Part shown: positions 1 through 11,156 of the stretch, piece by piece | How the letters are laid out: every line of letters begins with the position of its first letter | How positions within the stretch are numbered: the stretch's first letter is position 1 | Origin: Lindgomyces ingoldianus | Taxonomy: Eukaryota > Ascomycota > Dothideomycetes > Pleosporales > Lindgomycetaceae | NCBI RefSeq assembly: GCF_010093535.1 | Contig: NW_022985175.1 | Span: 868,001 to 932,000, forward strand | Reading direction: 5' to 3' | Length of the DNA: 64,000 bases | Position numbers and translations under genes: made by a program | The notes under the pieces: model-generated | What the model was told of the DNA's origin: nothing | The model's input: only the letters and a program-made list of their open reading frames with translations | Database searches by the model: none

Positions 1-1
1 G

Positions 2-655
2 CATGCCTCCTCTGCAGTTGAACTTAGTATACAGAGGACAGAGGGCCAAATGCGGAGGCCGGCCCATGTGAGTGTCCAGATTACGGCTAATAATACCAAT
101 AAAAGGAAGAAGACAGGTGAAGGAAAGGACACCTCGGGATCTCACTCCGAGATATCGCCTCTCATTTCGATTACATCAGACGAGAGCCCCTCGACAATCC
201 TAACCCCTCCTTCACCTCGACGACAGTCTCATTTCGAGACGTTGAGCTTGCTAGAGGGTTCTACCTCGGCTCAAAAATCGGCGCATCGGCGATTCCATTC
301 ACAAGACGCTTCCAGAGAGCGAAATTCTGACCTTCTCATCGCACCCGAAGGAGCTTCGAGACGGCATTCTAATATCGACGCGCTTGGCGGGAATTGGAAA
401 CGACATTCATTCCTCCTTAGCCCCACAGAGCTCATCCTTCCATCTCAGAAGAATGAGAGTGAGTTGTTGGCCAATTTGGATGGTGCACCTGTGGATGACG
501 TGGTCACCTCTCCGTCACCAGCATCGGCATCAGGCTCAGGAGGTGTGGTAGATGACGCTCGGGCCTCACCGTCCTCGTTGACTGAGGCGTCTGATGATCT
601 TTCACGGCATACAGTAATATGGAGAGGGGGCGCAGGCGAAAGAAAGCGCATGTAA
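2..655 (+). CDS. C-terminal part of a Ser/Arg-rich hypothetical protein (5' truncated)
   Basis: The reading frame is open from the window edge to a TAA at 653-655. The first in-frame ATG is at 50, but the frame runs upstream of it, so this is probably the last exon of a larger gene. A pyrimidine-rich stretch ending in CAG at about 8-19 could be a splice acceptor. The product is low-complexity, rich in Ser, Pro, Arg and acidic residues, with no recognisable domain or membrane segment. It contains several basophilic-kinase-like R/K-R-x(0-1)-S sites (RRQS, RRFHS, RRHS, KRHS), which suggests a regulated cytosolic tail. I do not recognise the family. The composition looks coding; the function is unknown. 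Confidence 0.55.
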   Translation, partial: HASSAVELSIQRTEGQMRRPAHVSVQITANNTNKRKKTGEGKDTSGSHSEISPLISITSDESPSTILTPPSPRRQSHFETLSLLEGSTSAQKSAHRRFHSQDASRERNSDLLIAPEGASRRHSNIDALGGNWKRHSFLLSPTELILPSQKNESELLANLDGAPVDDVVTSPSPASASGSGGVVDDARASPSSLTEASDDLSRHTVIWRGGAGERKRM

Positions 656-2036
656 GACGAAATCAATAGCAACGAAGGTGTTGCTTGGAGACACTCTGAT
701 CGAACTGGCTTACGTGATTTGTTTGCGTGTGTGTCTAGTACGAATTTCTAGTATTTTCCGCCTGCCATTCCACTTTCAAGCTCGTATATCTTGACATAGA
801 AAGGCCTTTTGATATAGAAAAGCAGCTGCCACGGGTTTCAAGATGATGCTAATATGCCTCTCTTGATTCTCTTCTTTAGAATCTAAGCTGTAGATTTATG
901 AACCCTGTTAGTAAGGAATGTGTTGATTGGCGTCCTGCCGAAAACATCCTTTTGAGATTACACAATTGTGCTTTTTCCTGCACTTTTTTGGATCATTTTG
1001 GATAGTTATGGAAAAGCGGTAATAATTAAGTGAAGAATTTTAAAGATAAGGAAAGTAGTTCGAGAAGGCTGAGGTACAGTGAAACATAGATTTCGCTAGT
1101 GTTGTATGCTTGCCAGGAAACTAGAGGACGAGTGGAGAAACGCTGCTGCTACTATAACAGACACTATTCCCTAACAGATAGGAGGATAAGAAAAGCTAAG
1201 TGTGGAGTATCAGCATGATGCTAGGAAGAACGATATAATTCAAAAAGGCTACCCTGTCGGCGTTTGTGTGCTTGACTCAAATTCTAAACTGTTGTGCACT
1301 AGGTCTGGTATTAGAAGCAATGTACACTCTCAATGCCAGCCTTATTTTCTGTAGGAGAAGTGTTACTAAATATGAGTGTGCCAAAATCTGACAGAGAATT
1401 GTCGCTTTGTTCACAGCCGTTTCGCTGCCATCGCAATCACAGCCTCATCATGGTTTTTCCATCTCCCTGGTCCTGATTGGTCCAGCCGCGGGGTCCCAAG
1501 CCGATATTACCCGACGCTGAACAAAATCTGAACGACCGTGAAAGGAAACGGATCGAGGGCGGACTTCTGGAGTGCCATCTGGCAGAAAAGATGCGCCAAA
1601 AGATACCCGAGGGCCGCTGCTACGTTGGGGGTGGGGCGGTGAAGCACAGCGTGGTTCATGTGCGATAGGGAGGACTAGAGGTGAGAAGAGTATTATTTGA
1701 GCAGTTCATTAGAGACGGAGCTTATCAAAAGGCCTTGAGATGAAGGTGCAGATGGTGCATCTACTAGTGACATCACATTTTTAAGCCGCATGGCAAATAT
1801 TTGCGAGTATCTTCCCCCGTTGAATATCCTCGGGGTAGAGTGTGCGAAGACCTCCCGGACCATCGGCTGGCTTAACTAAGCTAGCGCGGCGCTCGGGCAA
1901 AACCTTGGTATTCTCTATTTTTCTCGCCCGCAGACTCCATATATTCCTCTCCCATCCACCAGCCCGACCTCCACACCACTCTTTGCCAGCGGCACCAGCA
2001 GAATTCTCCACTCCGAATACCTTCATTTCTCTCGCA
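656..2036. other. Intergenic region with promoter and 5' UTR of the ADP/ATP carrier gene
   Basis: No credible gene was seen. The short open frames here show no domain and are not conserved-looking. A CCAAT box in reverse orientation (ATTGG) lies near 1475. The last 130 bases before the carrier ATG are pyrimidine-rich, as is usual for strongly expressed fungal housekeeping genes. Confidence 0.5.
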
Positions 2037-3512
2037 ATGGCTAAAGGCGATGTCGTCCAGGCGGACAAGTCGTTCATGGGCATGCCCGTAAGCTTAACCC
2101 CCAATTCCACAGCAACCTGTCCACATCAATGGCGACCTGACCGGCGACGAGCGATAAAATCATCTCAATGCGATCGAGCAATGGCTTCCGGGTGATGCAA
2201 TGATTGTGCGAGATGAAATTATTGCTGTTGCTGATGGGCGTCGTGGGAGGCGGCTCAGCTTCGCAACTTTTTTTGCGGCAATTTTGTAACTCCCGTGCTA
2301 ACTTCTACAGGGCTTCGTGGTCGATTTCTTGAGTATGTCACCCTTCACAACGCCGGTTCCATCTTCTGCCAATGCAATTGGCCTCGTGAATTGATGTCCA
2401 ATCTTTCCCAAAATTTTACCGGTTGATGCGGGAACTAACGCCTTATCTCCAGTGGGTGGTGTCTCTGCCGCCGTCTCCAAGACCGCCGCCGCTCCCATCG
2501 AGCGTATTAAGCTCCTCATCCAGAATCAGGTACGCACTATCTACTGCTCTTTGAGAGCTTCCCCCAAGGTCGCCACTGACATTTTGCCTTGCACAGGATG
2601 AGATGCTCAAGTCTGGTCGTCTTGACCGCAAGTACAACGGTATCGCGGACTGCTTTAGGCGAACCTCGCAACAAGAGGGTGTTCTCTCCCTGTGGCGTGG
2701 TAACACTGCCAACGTCATCCGTTACTTCCCCACCCAGGCCCTGAACTTCGCCTTCCGTGATACCTACAAGTCCATGTTCGCCTTCAAGAAAGAGCGTGAT
2801 GGCTACGCCAAGTGGATGATGGGCAACTTGGCCTCTGGTGGTGTAAGTCCCTAGACTCTTCGAGCAGCATGGGCTTCAGCTGATTACTCTAGGCCGCCGG
2901 TGCTACTTCGCTGCTCTTCGTCTACTCCCTCGACTATGCCCGTACTCGTCTTGCCAACGATGCTAAGGATGCCAAGACTGGTGGTGCCCGCCAGTTCAAC
3001 GGCCTCGTCGACGTTTACAAGAAGACTCTCGCCTCCGATGGTATTGCTGGTCTCTACCGTGGTTTCATGCCTTCTGTTCTTGGTATCGTCGTCTACCGTG
3101 GTCTCTACTTCGGCATGTACGACTCCATCAAACCCGTTGTTCTCGTCGGCCCTCTCGAGGGTAACTTCTTGGCCTCCTTCTTGCTCGGTTGGACTGTCAC
3201 TACTGGTGCTGGTATCGCTTCCTACCCTCTCGACACCATCCGTCGTCGTATGATGATGACTTCTGGTGAGGTATGTCATCAAGCATCCATGCTCCATTGA
3301 AGAATCACATGCTAATCCATTTCCAGGCCGTCAAGTATAAGTCTTCGATGGATGCTGCCCGCAAGATCATCGCCGCTGAGGGCGTCAAGTCTCTCTTCAA
3401 GGGTGCTGGTGCCAACATCCTCCGTGGTGTCGCCGGTGCTGGTGTGCTCTCCATCTATGACCAAGTCCAGCTGATCCTCTTCGGCAAGAAGTTCAAGGGT
3501 GGATCTGGTTAA
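2037..3512 (+). CDS. AAC: Mitochondrial ADP/ATP carrier (adenine nucleotide translocase)
   Basis: This carrier exchanges cytosolic ADP for matrix ATP across the inner mitochondrial membrane. I read six exons: 2037-2087, 2311-2332, 2453-2529, 2597-2842, 2893-3270 and 3327-3512. All junctions are GT-AG and in frame, giving 319 residues, close to the roughly 310 usual for the family. The diagnostic nucleotide-carrier motif RRRMMM is present at the end of exon 5. Three mitochondrial-carrier repeats are visible, with P-x-[DE]-x-x-[KR] type signatures: APIERIK in repeat 1, a SLDYARTR variant in repeat 2 and PLDTIRRR in repeat 3. Exon 2 is only 22 nt, and intron 1 (223 nt) is long for this genome. 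The coding sequence uses C-ending codons heavily, consistent with high expression. Identification is firm; the exact N-terminus depends on the exon 1/2 splice. Confidence 0.95.
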
Positions 3513-4059
3513 GCGCCTCTCCATCCTCCGATACCCGATATGCTGGAACGATGTGGTGGAGGGAGATAATTGTTGTTGTGGTGAGTTGGGCTTGAGGGGA
3601 GGGGTAGCGAGTGGTAGCGAGTGGTAGACTGGACAGAGCAATAAGAAGCCCGTCGGGGTAGAAGATTGCTCTAGTTAACGAAAAGCACGATGGAGGTGAT
3701 CCACACGCCCTGTACTTTATCCTTGCCTGGCAAATCTTTTTCCCTCTCAGCACTCTGTATTACACAACGGCACCTCGGCTTGCATTGCTTTGTCTATTTG
3801 CCTCTTTCCTTCAGTGTCTCTGTCGTTTGGGGATGGTGGGGGAAATAGTAGTCCATAGAAGTCTGGGTTTTCTTTATCATTCGCTAATGCTACCGATGTG
3901 TTGACTGTGGCGTGTGATCTGTGATCCGTGATCTCAACCAGCATGCTAATATAATTCTCAGCCGGACGGCCCCAATAGCTGATGATCAATCTATCTGGTT
4001 CCCCCTAACGCCATACGCCGACTAACATAGGTAGGTTGCAAACTTCGATGACGCGCTCC
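3513..4059. other. Intergenic, 3' flanks of two convergent genes
   Basis: The carrier gene and the minus-strand gene at 4060-4731 converge here. No further gene was seen; the open frames overlapping the end of the carrier gene are antisense shadows. Confidence 0.5.
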
Positions 4060-4731
4060 CTAACCCTTATTCCTAACAGCCCTCCAAGCTGCCTCCTCTC
4101 CTTTCTTCAGCGCCGCCCCGGCTTTGTTCAACACATTCCAGGCTGCACTGCCCACACCGCCGTCACTCTCCTGCTGACCGTCTGTCGCACTTCCTTCCGC
4201 TGCATATAGGCGATTGTCAGAATTCTGCACATAGCCCGGTGGGTGTTCAAGGCTCCTTTCGTCCTCTCCACTTGCGCTTGCATGGATCGCACCCTGCGAA
4301 TGTTCGATTTGAAACGGCGAAGCTGCGGGCGCCATGTTGAGGGTTGTGGGGCCAGGCTTTGAGGCCTGCCTCGCGGCTGTGGTAGAGCGGCCGGCCAGTT
4401 GAGAGTCTGAGGGTGGCGGGATGGTGAATTGTGGTGGTAGTCCGCCGAGACGTGTTTCGGTGGTTGAAAGGGTTGCTGTGTAGCCTGGTTGCGGGGCAGG
4501 TGGTGAGAAGGAAGAGGATGTTGGCGCCGCCGTCGAGGCAGTTGGAGGGATTGGGCGAGCGCCTGGCTGGGGAGGAGGCGGGTTGGCGTTGGCGTCCGCA
4601 GTTGTGGTTGCGGGAATCGAGGCCGGTGTTGTGCGTGTTGGGGGTGGGTTTGCGGTTTGCGGGGTCACGCCGTCGGGTTTTGCCGCCACCGGTTGGATGG
4701 GGTCGTTTTTGTGGATGGGGATTGGGGGCAT
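4060..4731 (-). CDS. Proline/alanine-rich hypothetical protein with a conserved-looking C-terminal helix
   Basis: One exon codes for 223 residues. The first 150 or so are Pro/Thr/Ala-rich and probably disordered. The last 40 residues change character and predict an amphipathic helix (SAAWNVLNKAGAALKKGEE), followed by a basic end. Such a disordered N-terminus with a Trp/Lys-rich C-terminal helix is common among uncharacterised Pezizomycotina proteins. No signal peptide or membrane segment is visible. The ATG at 4731 is the first in frame. An overlapping open frame on the same strand (4247-4819) is Arg/His/Pro-rich in the manner of a frame-shifted shadow. I cannot assign a function. Confidence 0.6.
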   Translation of the reverse strand: MPPIPIHKNDPIQPVAAKPDGVTPQTANPPPTRTTPASIPATTTADANANPPPPQPGARPIPPTASTAAPTSSSFSPPAPQPGYTATLSTTETRLGGLPPQFTIPPPSDSQLAGRSTTAARQASKPGPTTLNMAPAASPFQIEHSQGAIHASASGEDERSLEHPPGYVQNSDNRLYAAEGSATDGQQESDGGVGSAAWNVLNKAGAALKKGEEAAWRAVRNKG

Positions 4732-7700
4732 GACTGCGGGTTGAGGGTTGTGAGGTTAGGGCTGATGTATCTGGGTTTGAAGCCGGGTTTTGGTGGCGGT
4801 GTTGGAGCAGCTTCGGCAATGAAGCAGATGTGCCTCTTCACCTGTGCAGGACAAGAAACAGTGTGATGAAGCAGTAGAATCAAAATTGAGGAAGCTGATG
4901 ACGGAGAGAGGTAGGTATAGTAAAAAATGCCGATTGCTGTTGCCTTTGGAAGTTGTCGTGCTGGCTTCTTTGATTGAGCTCTATACCGTTTTCGGCGGTG
5001 ATGTCACACCACATGCTATATTCCGGCATCTCGTGTTCCTCCACCGCTTTCATCTCAGATCTTAAATCTCATCTTAAATCTCGACTGATCACTCTGCACT
5101 AGCTTCCTGGGCGAGCACCCCCGCTCAAAATAGGTTGTTGGTTTTCGTACCACTTTTTCAGTTCCAATGCCCATCCTTTCTCCGTCTACTCAGGTAAGAA
5201 CACTACGTAAAGGGTACAAGCTATCAGAAGGCTTTCGATGCAAGATTTATCGAGCTTAATAATAGCTTTCTAACGGCGTTGGAATTGTCTCATCTAGTTA
5301 ATGATTGAGTAAAGGGATGGGCTTTTGCACCACCGCTAAGGTTCCAGCACCGCCCATCCAGCAAATTCTGCAACGGCTCCTCAACGCAACGAGCCACGAC
5401 AATACGTCCTGCATGTAATTTGCACATCTTGCTAAGGGTTTCCAATAGCGTTAGAATCGCCTAAATCTGCGGAGGTTTAATGGAGATGTTAAGGCTAGAA
5501 GATGGGAGACTAGGATTACACCTAAATAGGCTGATACACTGCCTGATCAGGCTTCTGAAAAGTCACCTTTTCCTTGCCCTAGTAGCTCTGTTAACTATTA
5601 AACTGCCATAGTTGCTAGGCTAGATATCTATGGAACTAGGGTGGTTGCTGGAACCGAAAAGGTAGGTTAAACCCAAGCACTCTGTAATATCTACGTCCCC
5701 CAGGCTTGACTTGAGGGAATAGAACTGCGCAAAGATGCCAGCATAGACTCCATCCCAGCAGCCGTAGCTCTTCTTGAAGCTTCGGCAGCGACTTCAAGTA
5801 TGCACGAATTTGCACCCCATTCCATTAGCAGCCAAAACATGGCACTGTGTTCCAATTATGCAGCGTGGACAATGGTAGAGGAGATTCTTTGTTAATACCA
5901 TCGGAAACAAGGGACATTTGGACTATTCCAAGATATCCTTTGCTTACAGCTCCCAATAGGAGTTCCCTGACACCTACACAATGTATGTCTGCACGACGTT
6001 CCAAAAACCTCTTAGCTGCTTTCGAGTTTCCATGCGTAGCAAATAGGCACAGCTCAGTACCACAGATTTTCCACCCCAGTCAACTAACAACTCGGCTATT
6101 TCGCCAAAACCCAAAACATCCCTTGCAAACATAAAATAGAGGCATCTCCAGGCATCTCCATTCCGATATCGGGACAACTAGGTGCGCCGAGAGGAAGGTG
6201 ATGTGTCATCTACGCCCAACAGTTCTTAGCTGCACTGCAGGTGGTGTAAGCAGTAGATCTATAAGTAAAGGGTCGGGATCCACATCTCTCTCTTGGCCAC
6301 GATTATGTTGGGTGACTGAATATTTAGTGTGATCAATGCTCTGTTGGCCTCGTGGTTGTTTACGTGACCGTATTTTGAATAGGCTCAGATTTGACCTGAG
6401 GAGAGAATTTACCATCCTAGGTTCTCCCTCCCTTAAGCGGTACACAAGATCCTGTATCTACTTAGTGAACTGGGTCGGTCTACATCTGCAATGAAAAAAA
6501 ATTTAGGATTTCGAGGTGTCCTTCCTTTACAGCTACTTTGCAAGGTTTTCAAAAAGTACTAAGTTATAGGCACACACGTAACAGCACCAAATTTTTTTTT
6601 TGAAAAGCCAAATCTTCGTAAATACTATAGCATTCAAGAGATCATACTCGAACTTTCTTTCTTCATGAGAACTCTAGCTATCCATTTTCATGTAGAACAG
6701 GTGGCAACCCATGGGGGAGAGTCTAAAGATACCAGCGAGATGTGGCGGGAGGCATAGCATTTCAATTTCATTGAGTCTCCACTTCCAGTCGCCAGTGGCT
6801 CTACAGACCTTCAAATGATATTCAACTTAAGGTATGACGTTGTTCGTTTCTCTAGAACACGCTGTTCTAGATAGGACCTAGCAGTAGGCATTCTAGATAT
6901 GAGAATGTCACAGTCGTTTAGTATTTTTGATGTACTCAAGGCTCTAACTAGTTCTGCGGAGAACAGTCCTTCCTCGCACGTCAATTCTTGTATTCCGGAG
7001 TCCCTTTCTGGGGTGTAGGTGCATCTGGCCCGTAATCGTTCCTGAAATTAGTGTTGCTTCGGGTTGAGATTACTGGTATTTGAAAGACTAGCACAGTTGC
7101 GTAACGTGTACTTTGGCAAAGACTTCCCATTCTATCGAAACACCTGATGATAACTTCGCAATTCTCTCGTATAGAGACTTGCTGTCACTTCCGTGCTCTC
7201 GCTTTATGTTTTGAGAGGAACCAAGAAAGCAACATGACTTCTGCACAGGCCTCCCAGACTTCCAATGGCGCGAGCATAGATACATGAGAGTAGCGCTATC
7301 ACCTAAATCTCAATACTCCACACATTTGTCCCTTAATGTCTATCAACTCCTCACATCGGCTGAGCTCTAAGAATTCTCATTGAAGGAACAGGAGCATGTG
7401 TGTTCGAGGAGCTTGTGTCTCTTCGTTCCGGGTAGGAAGAGGAAGCCTCCCTCCCTTGATATTGGGAGACTCGGGCTAAGTATGACCGATACACTTCACG
7501 GATTCTTCCCAGATTCTTCAATGTTTGTTCAAAGAAAGAGGAGGTCTCATCGTCGCTGGATGGACGGCCCTGTCATCCAATTCTTCTTACTAATTTCCCC
7601 ACGATTTCCTCCAACAATCTTTATCCTCAGCACATCTCAGACGGACACAAGAAGTTGACGGTGTTGATTCTTCCGCGCCCCTTTTGTCTCCGGATCTCAT

Positions 7701-8494
7701 CTGCATCTTGTTCAGAAATCGCTTCTCGAAGCAAGCATGTTGCATAATGCGGGGGACTGCATGATCCGATAATCTGCTTAATATCGTTATATTGATATAA
7801 CAGCGCATTATTCCGCTAGGAACAGAAGCCGAAAATCTCGTTTTCAAAAATGCTCCGACAGGCTTTCACGCTGCATGGATGAAATGCTCCTTTACCGACT
7901 TTCTGAAGACGTTGCACGACATCCAACCGACATCGTAGAAATGATGTCGTGACATTTGATCCGACCCGAGAACGAGCATACGCCACGAGCGCAGTCCCTC
8001 TCCTCTAATCTTAAAAGCACCTTATAAGAAAGCGGTTGGGCCACTTTAATGTTTCACACCACCCTTGTTCTGGCACCGGTTCTCTTGCCGCGCGGATTGG
8101 TGGGGCTCGTCAATACCATCCAGGGAATGGTGGAACGAAACATAAATTGCGGCCAGGGACCAACAAGCCTGTTTGCATCATGATGCCTGGCCCCAGAAGC
8201 ATTTTTCTCCGACCGCGACCGTGCTTGCTCCCTACTTTGATGGATAGCGATTGGTGCGATATCTGGTTGAAACATTTTTCCACTGGCAACCCTATTTGGT
8301 GTAAGCCAGCAGTCCTTGCGATTTCTTAGTGGTGATGTATAAGGCTAGGCTGGGTCTGTGTCCAAGTAAACGGCTTTGTATAAAAGAATGAGGACTGGCA
8401 GCTAAAACACAGCTATCCATCAGCTCGGTCTGCTCCTCTCTTCTTTCCCATCAATTCTTTGTTTCAACCTACTTCTCATCTACAATTCATCAAG
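4732..8494. other. Long gene-poor stretch
   Basis: There are 3.7 kb without a convincing gene. Open frames are short and patternless on both strands. Base composition is only moderately AT-rich, unlike the RIP island further right. No LTR, terminal inverted repeat or tandem repeat was recognised. The last 120 bases hold the promoter of the pectate lyase gene. Confidence 0.5.
8379..8386 (+). promoter_or_regulatory. TATA box of the pectate lyase gene
   Basis: TATAAAAG lies 109 bp upstream of the pectate lyase ATG. It is followed by a pyrimidine-rich leader at about 8425-8470 that is a likely transcription start region. A strong TATA box fits an inducible secreted-enzyme gene rather than a housekeeping gene. 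Confidence 0.6.
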
Positions 8495-9524
8495 ATGAAG
8501 CTTTCTACATTCCTCTCCTTGGGTCTTTCGACCATCGCTCTGGCAGCTCCAACACCGACCACCGAGGAGAAGCGAGGTGTTTTGGCCAAACGAGCCTCAG
8601 TTACAGATACCCCAAGCGCCGGCTTCGCAACCCAGAATGGTGGCACGACGGGCGGAAAGGGCGGAAGCACCACTACTGTTTCGACTTTTGCCCAGTTCAC
8701 CGCAGCCGTTGCGGACGACACCGCACGTATCGTTATGGTCTCTGGACCAATCAGCTCCACGGGTAACGTCAAAATTGGCTCCAACAAGAGTATCATCGGC
8801 AAGAGCTCTGCTGCGAGTGAGTACTCTGTTCAATTAGCCTTTCCGATACCTCATTAACTTTCTCCTCCCAGAACTTACCGGCTTTACCCTCACCGTAAAG
8901 TCTAAGAAAAACGTCATCATCCGCAATCTCTCCATCGCCAAAGTCGTCGGCGGCGATGCCATCGCGGTTCAGCTTGCCCAAAACGTATGGATCGACCACT
9001 GCGACCTATCCTCGGACATGGACCACGACAAAGACTACTACGATGGCCTCCTCGATCTGACACACGCCGCCGACTTCATCACCGTGTCAAATACCTACTT
9101 CCACGACCACTGGAAGTGCTCGCTTGTTGGCCACTCTGACTCAAACGCCGACGAAGATACCGGCCACCTCCGCGTCACCTACCACAATAACTACTGGAAG
9201 AACATCAACTCCCGCGGCCCGAGCATTCGCTTCGGAACCGGCCACATCTTCAACAACTACTACGAAAATGTTGCTGATGGTATCAACACCCGGGACGGCG
9301 CCCAAGTCCTCGTCCAAAACAACGTTTTTGTAAACTCAAAGAAACCGTTGTATAGTACTGATGATGGATATGCGGTCGCCAGCGGAAACGACTTCGGAGG
9401 CGCTAGCAATGAGGCTTTGGCAGGAACCCTGAACACTGCGCCATATACGGTGCCCACCCTTTTGGCTGCCAGCGCAGTTAAGGATGCAGTTGTGGGTTCT
9501 GCGGGAGCTACCTTGTCGTTCTAA
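8495..9524 (+). CDS. Secreted pectate lyase, polysaccharide lyase family 1
   Basis: The enzyme cleaves polygalacturonate (pectin backbone) by Ca-dependent beta-elimination outside the cell. Two exons (8495-8816 and 8872-9524) encode 324 residues. Residues 1-17 form a signal peptide (MKLSTFLSLGLSTIALA). Two Lys-Arg pairs shortly after it (EEKR, LAKR) look like Kex2 processing sites. The mature part shows the parallel beta-helix pattern of PL1: the NVIIRNLSI strand, the VWIDHCDLSS motif, the Asp-rich Ca-binding stretch (DYYDGLLDL) and the SRGPSIRFG segment, which holds the conserved catalytic-type Arg. The intron is phase 1 and rebuilds Lys-Leu-Thr-Gly-Phe. The frame is intact. The family call is firm; pectate versus pectin lyase rests on the DGLLD and SRGPSIRFG motifs. 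Confidence 0.93.
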
Positions 9525-11156
9525 AGCTAGGATAATGACAAGAAGGAGGGTAAGAAAGCTGGTCAGGGAGTGAGTAGGACAAAATTGAGGGAATGGGACT
9601 TTTACTTTGTATATATTTCGCTTCTTGTGGATATTTTTGAGATGCTGGGATGGCATGCTGGTGGCGGTTTGGCTATACATCATTTCTAAAGAAAGTCTTG
9701 TGTTGTAGCGTCTGCAAGCCGAGTGTGACGGTTGTACTGTGGATGCTTTGAATTCAACCAAACTAGCAATTGAGTGCTCACTGATGACATCTGATTTGTT
9801 GAGGGAGAGAAAGTGAATATTAAGTGCAGGTTAACGTTCCAAGGAGCCAAGAGTCGTTGGCTTAAAAAGTGGTTAACCGTCAGATTTCCGGTTGTGCTGC
9901 TGTATCTAAATGGGTATAAATTGTCGAGCATCGCTGGGCACCTTATCTACTTTCCCCTCAAATCCGGTAACAAGTCAAAGAGATGAACCAATCAAATCCT
10001 ATCTTAAATTGCATTTCCGAGTCCGTTTTGGGGATATCCGTTGGGCATGTGCGACAGCGAAAACGGGAGATGTGTTACCCGGTAGCCTGGTCCTGGGATC
10101 TCCTTCTGACGGCGCAGTATTTGGTCCTGACTTATCCTAATCGGGAAGTAGACTTAATCTTGTGGGTTACTGTTACTAGTTAGCCTAATATTACAGCACT
10201 GAATGAGAATACTTTCTAACGTCGAATTATAGCTCTTGGGCAGCATGCTCATGATTAAGTCCGCGAAGAGTTCAACGAGGTTTTGGTGTCGTGTATTTAG
10301 CTGCGTGTAGATACCGTGTCACTATCTTCGTGAAAATCTGTTGAAGGTGGATATGTGCCACTACTGTATCAACGAGATATCATCGCCGTGTTTCTTGTGG
10401 TTTCAATCGTGGCCAGTAGTGTGCGCGAACACCCTGTACCCACCGCCTCATATGATTGACACCGGAGTCCACTGGGCATTGGGCCGCCAGAGCCTAATAC
10501 CATCTTCCGGACCATAAAAATCCGTGATATACAACCCAATTCTCCGAAACCGATCCAACGAGACCTTTAACCAAGATGAAACTAACGCATCCAAGGATGT
10601 TTCCACCAGGTATAACTAAATTATAATTGATATATGTCACATGTGAAACAAGTACATCTCTGCTTTATCTCGCTGTTCGTACCCTTGGTGGTCGAAAAGA
10701 GACGCCTTCGTAGGCCAGATACAAAGTGTATTTCATTGATTAGCATGCTGAGGGATGTGGTCCAATGATGACTAGATCCCCGCCTATTACTTCACCGAAT
10801 ACAACTCTTCATTGCAGGTGACGCAAAGCCGCCCAAGGGACTGAGCTTGATTCACTCTGAATTTTCTAAGCCACAGGTCACCGGAATATTGGGTTACCAC
10901 AGTTACTCGCGATGGGGCGGCCACAGTAGCTTCTGATTTACAACAACTTAGAAGCTCAGGGTTGATCGCGGGCGGATTTTGAGATGGAGAGGCCTTGACT
11001 AGCATGTTTCCTGTGAGAGTGACGTGAATGACATGTTGAATGTTTGTACAGCTAATTCAAAAGAGAATAGCTTTTGTGATATAGCCTGATGTAACTTCCA
11101 GCCTCGAATGCAGTTTCATGACCATGAGGGTATCGTAACCCACTAGACCCTCCTGT
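9525..11156. other. Intergenic between pectate lyase and ADE16/17
   Basis: I see no gene here. The small open frames on both strands lack any recognisable domain. The 3' end of the ADE16/17 transcript must lie at the right edge. Confidence 0.5.

Noticed and set aside
2298..3300. Several open frames antisense to or overlapping the ADP/ATP carrier exons
   Set aside because: They are shadows created by the strong codon bias of the carrier gene; they cross its splice sites and show no domain.
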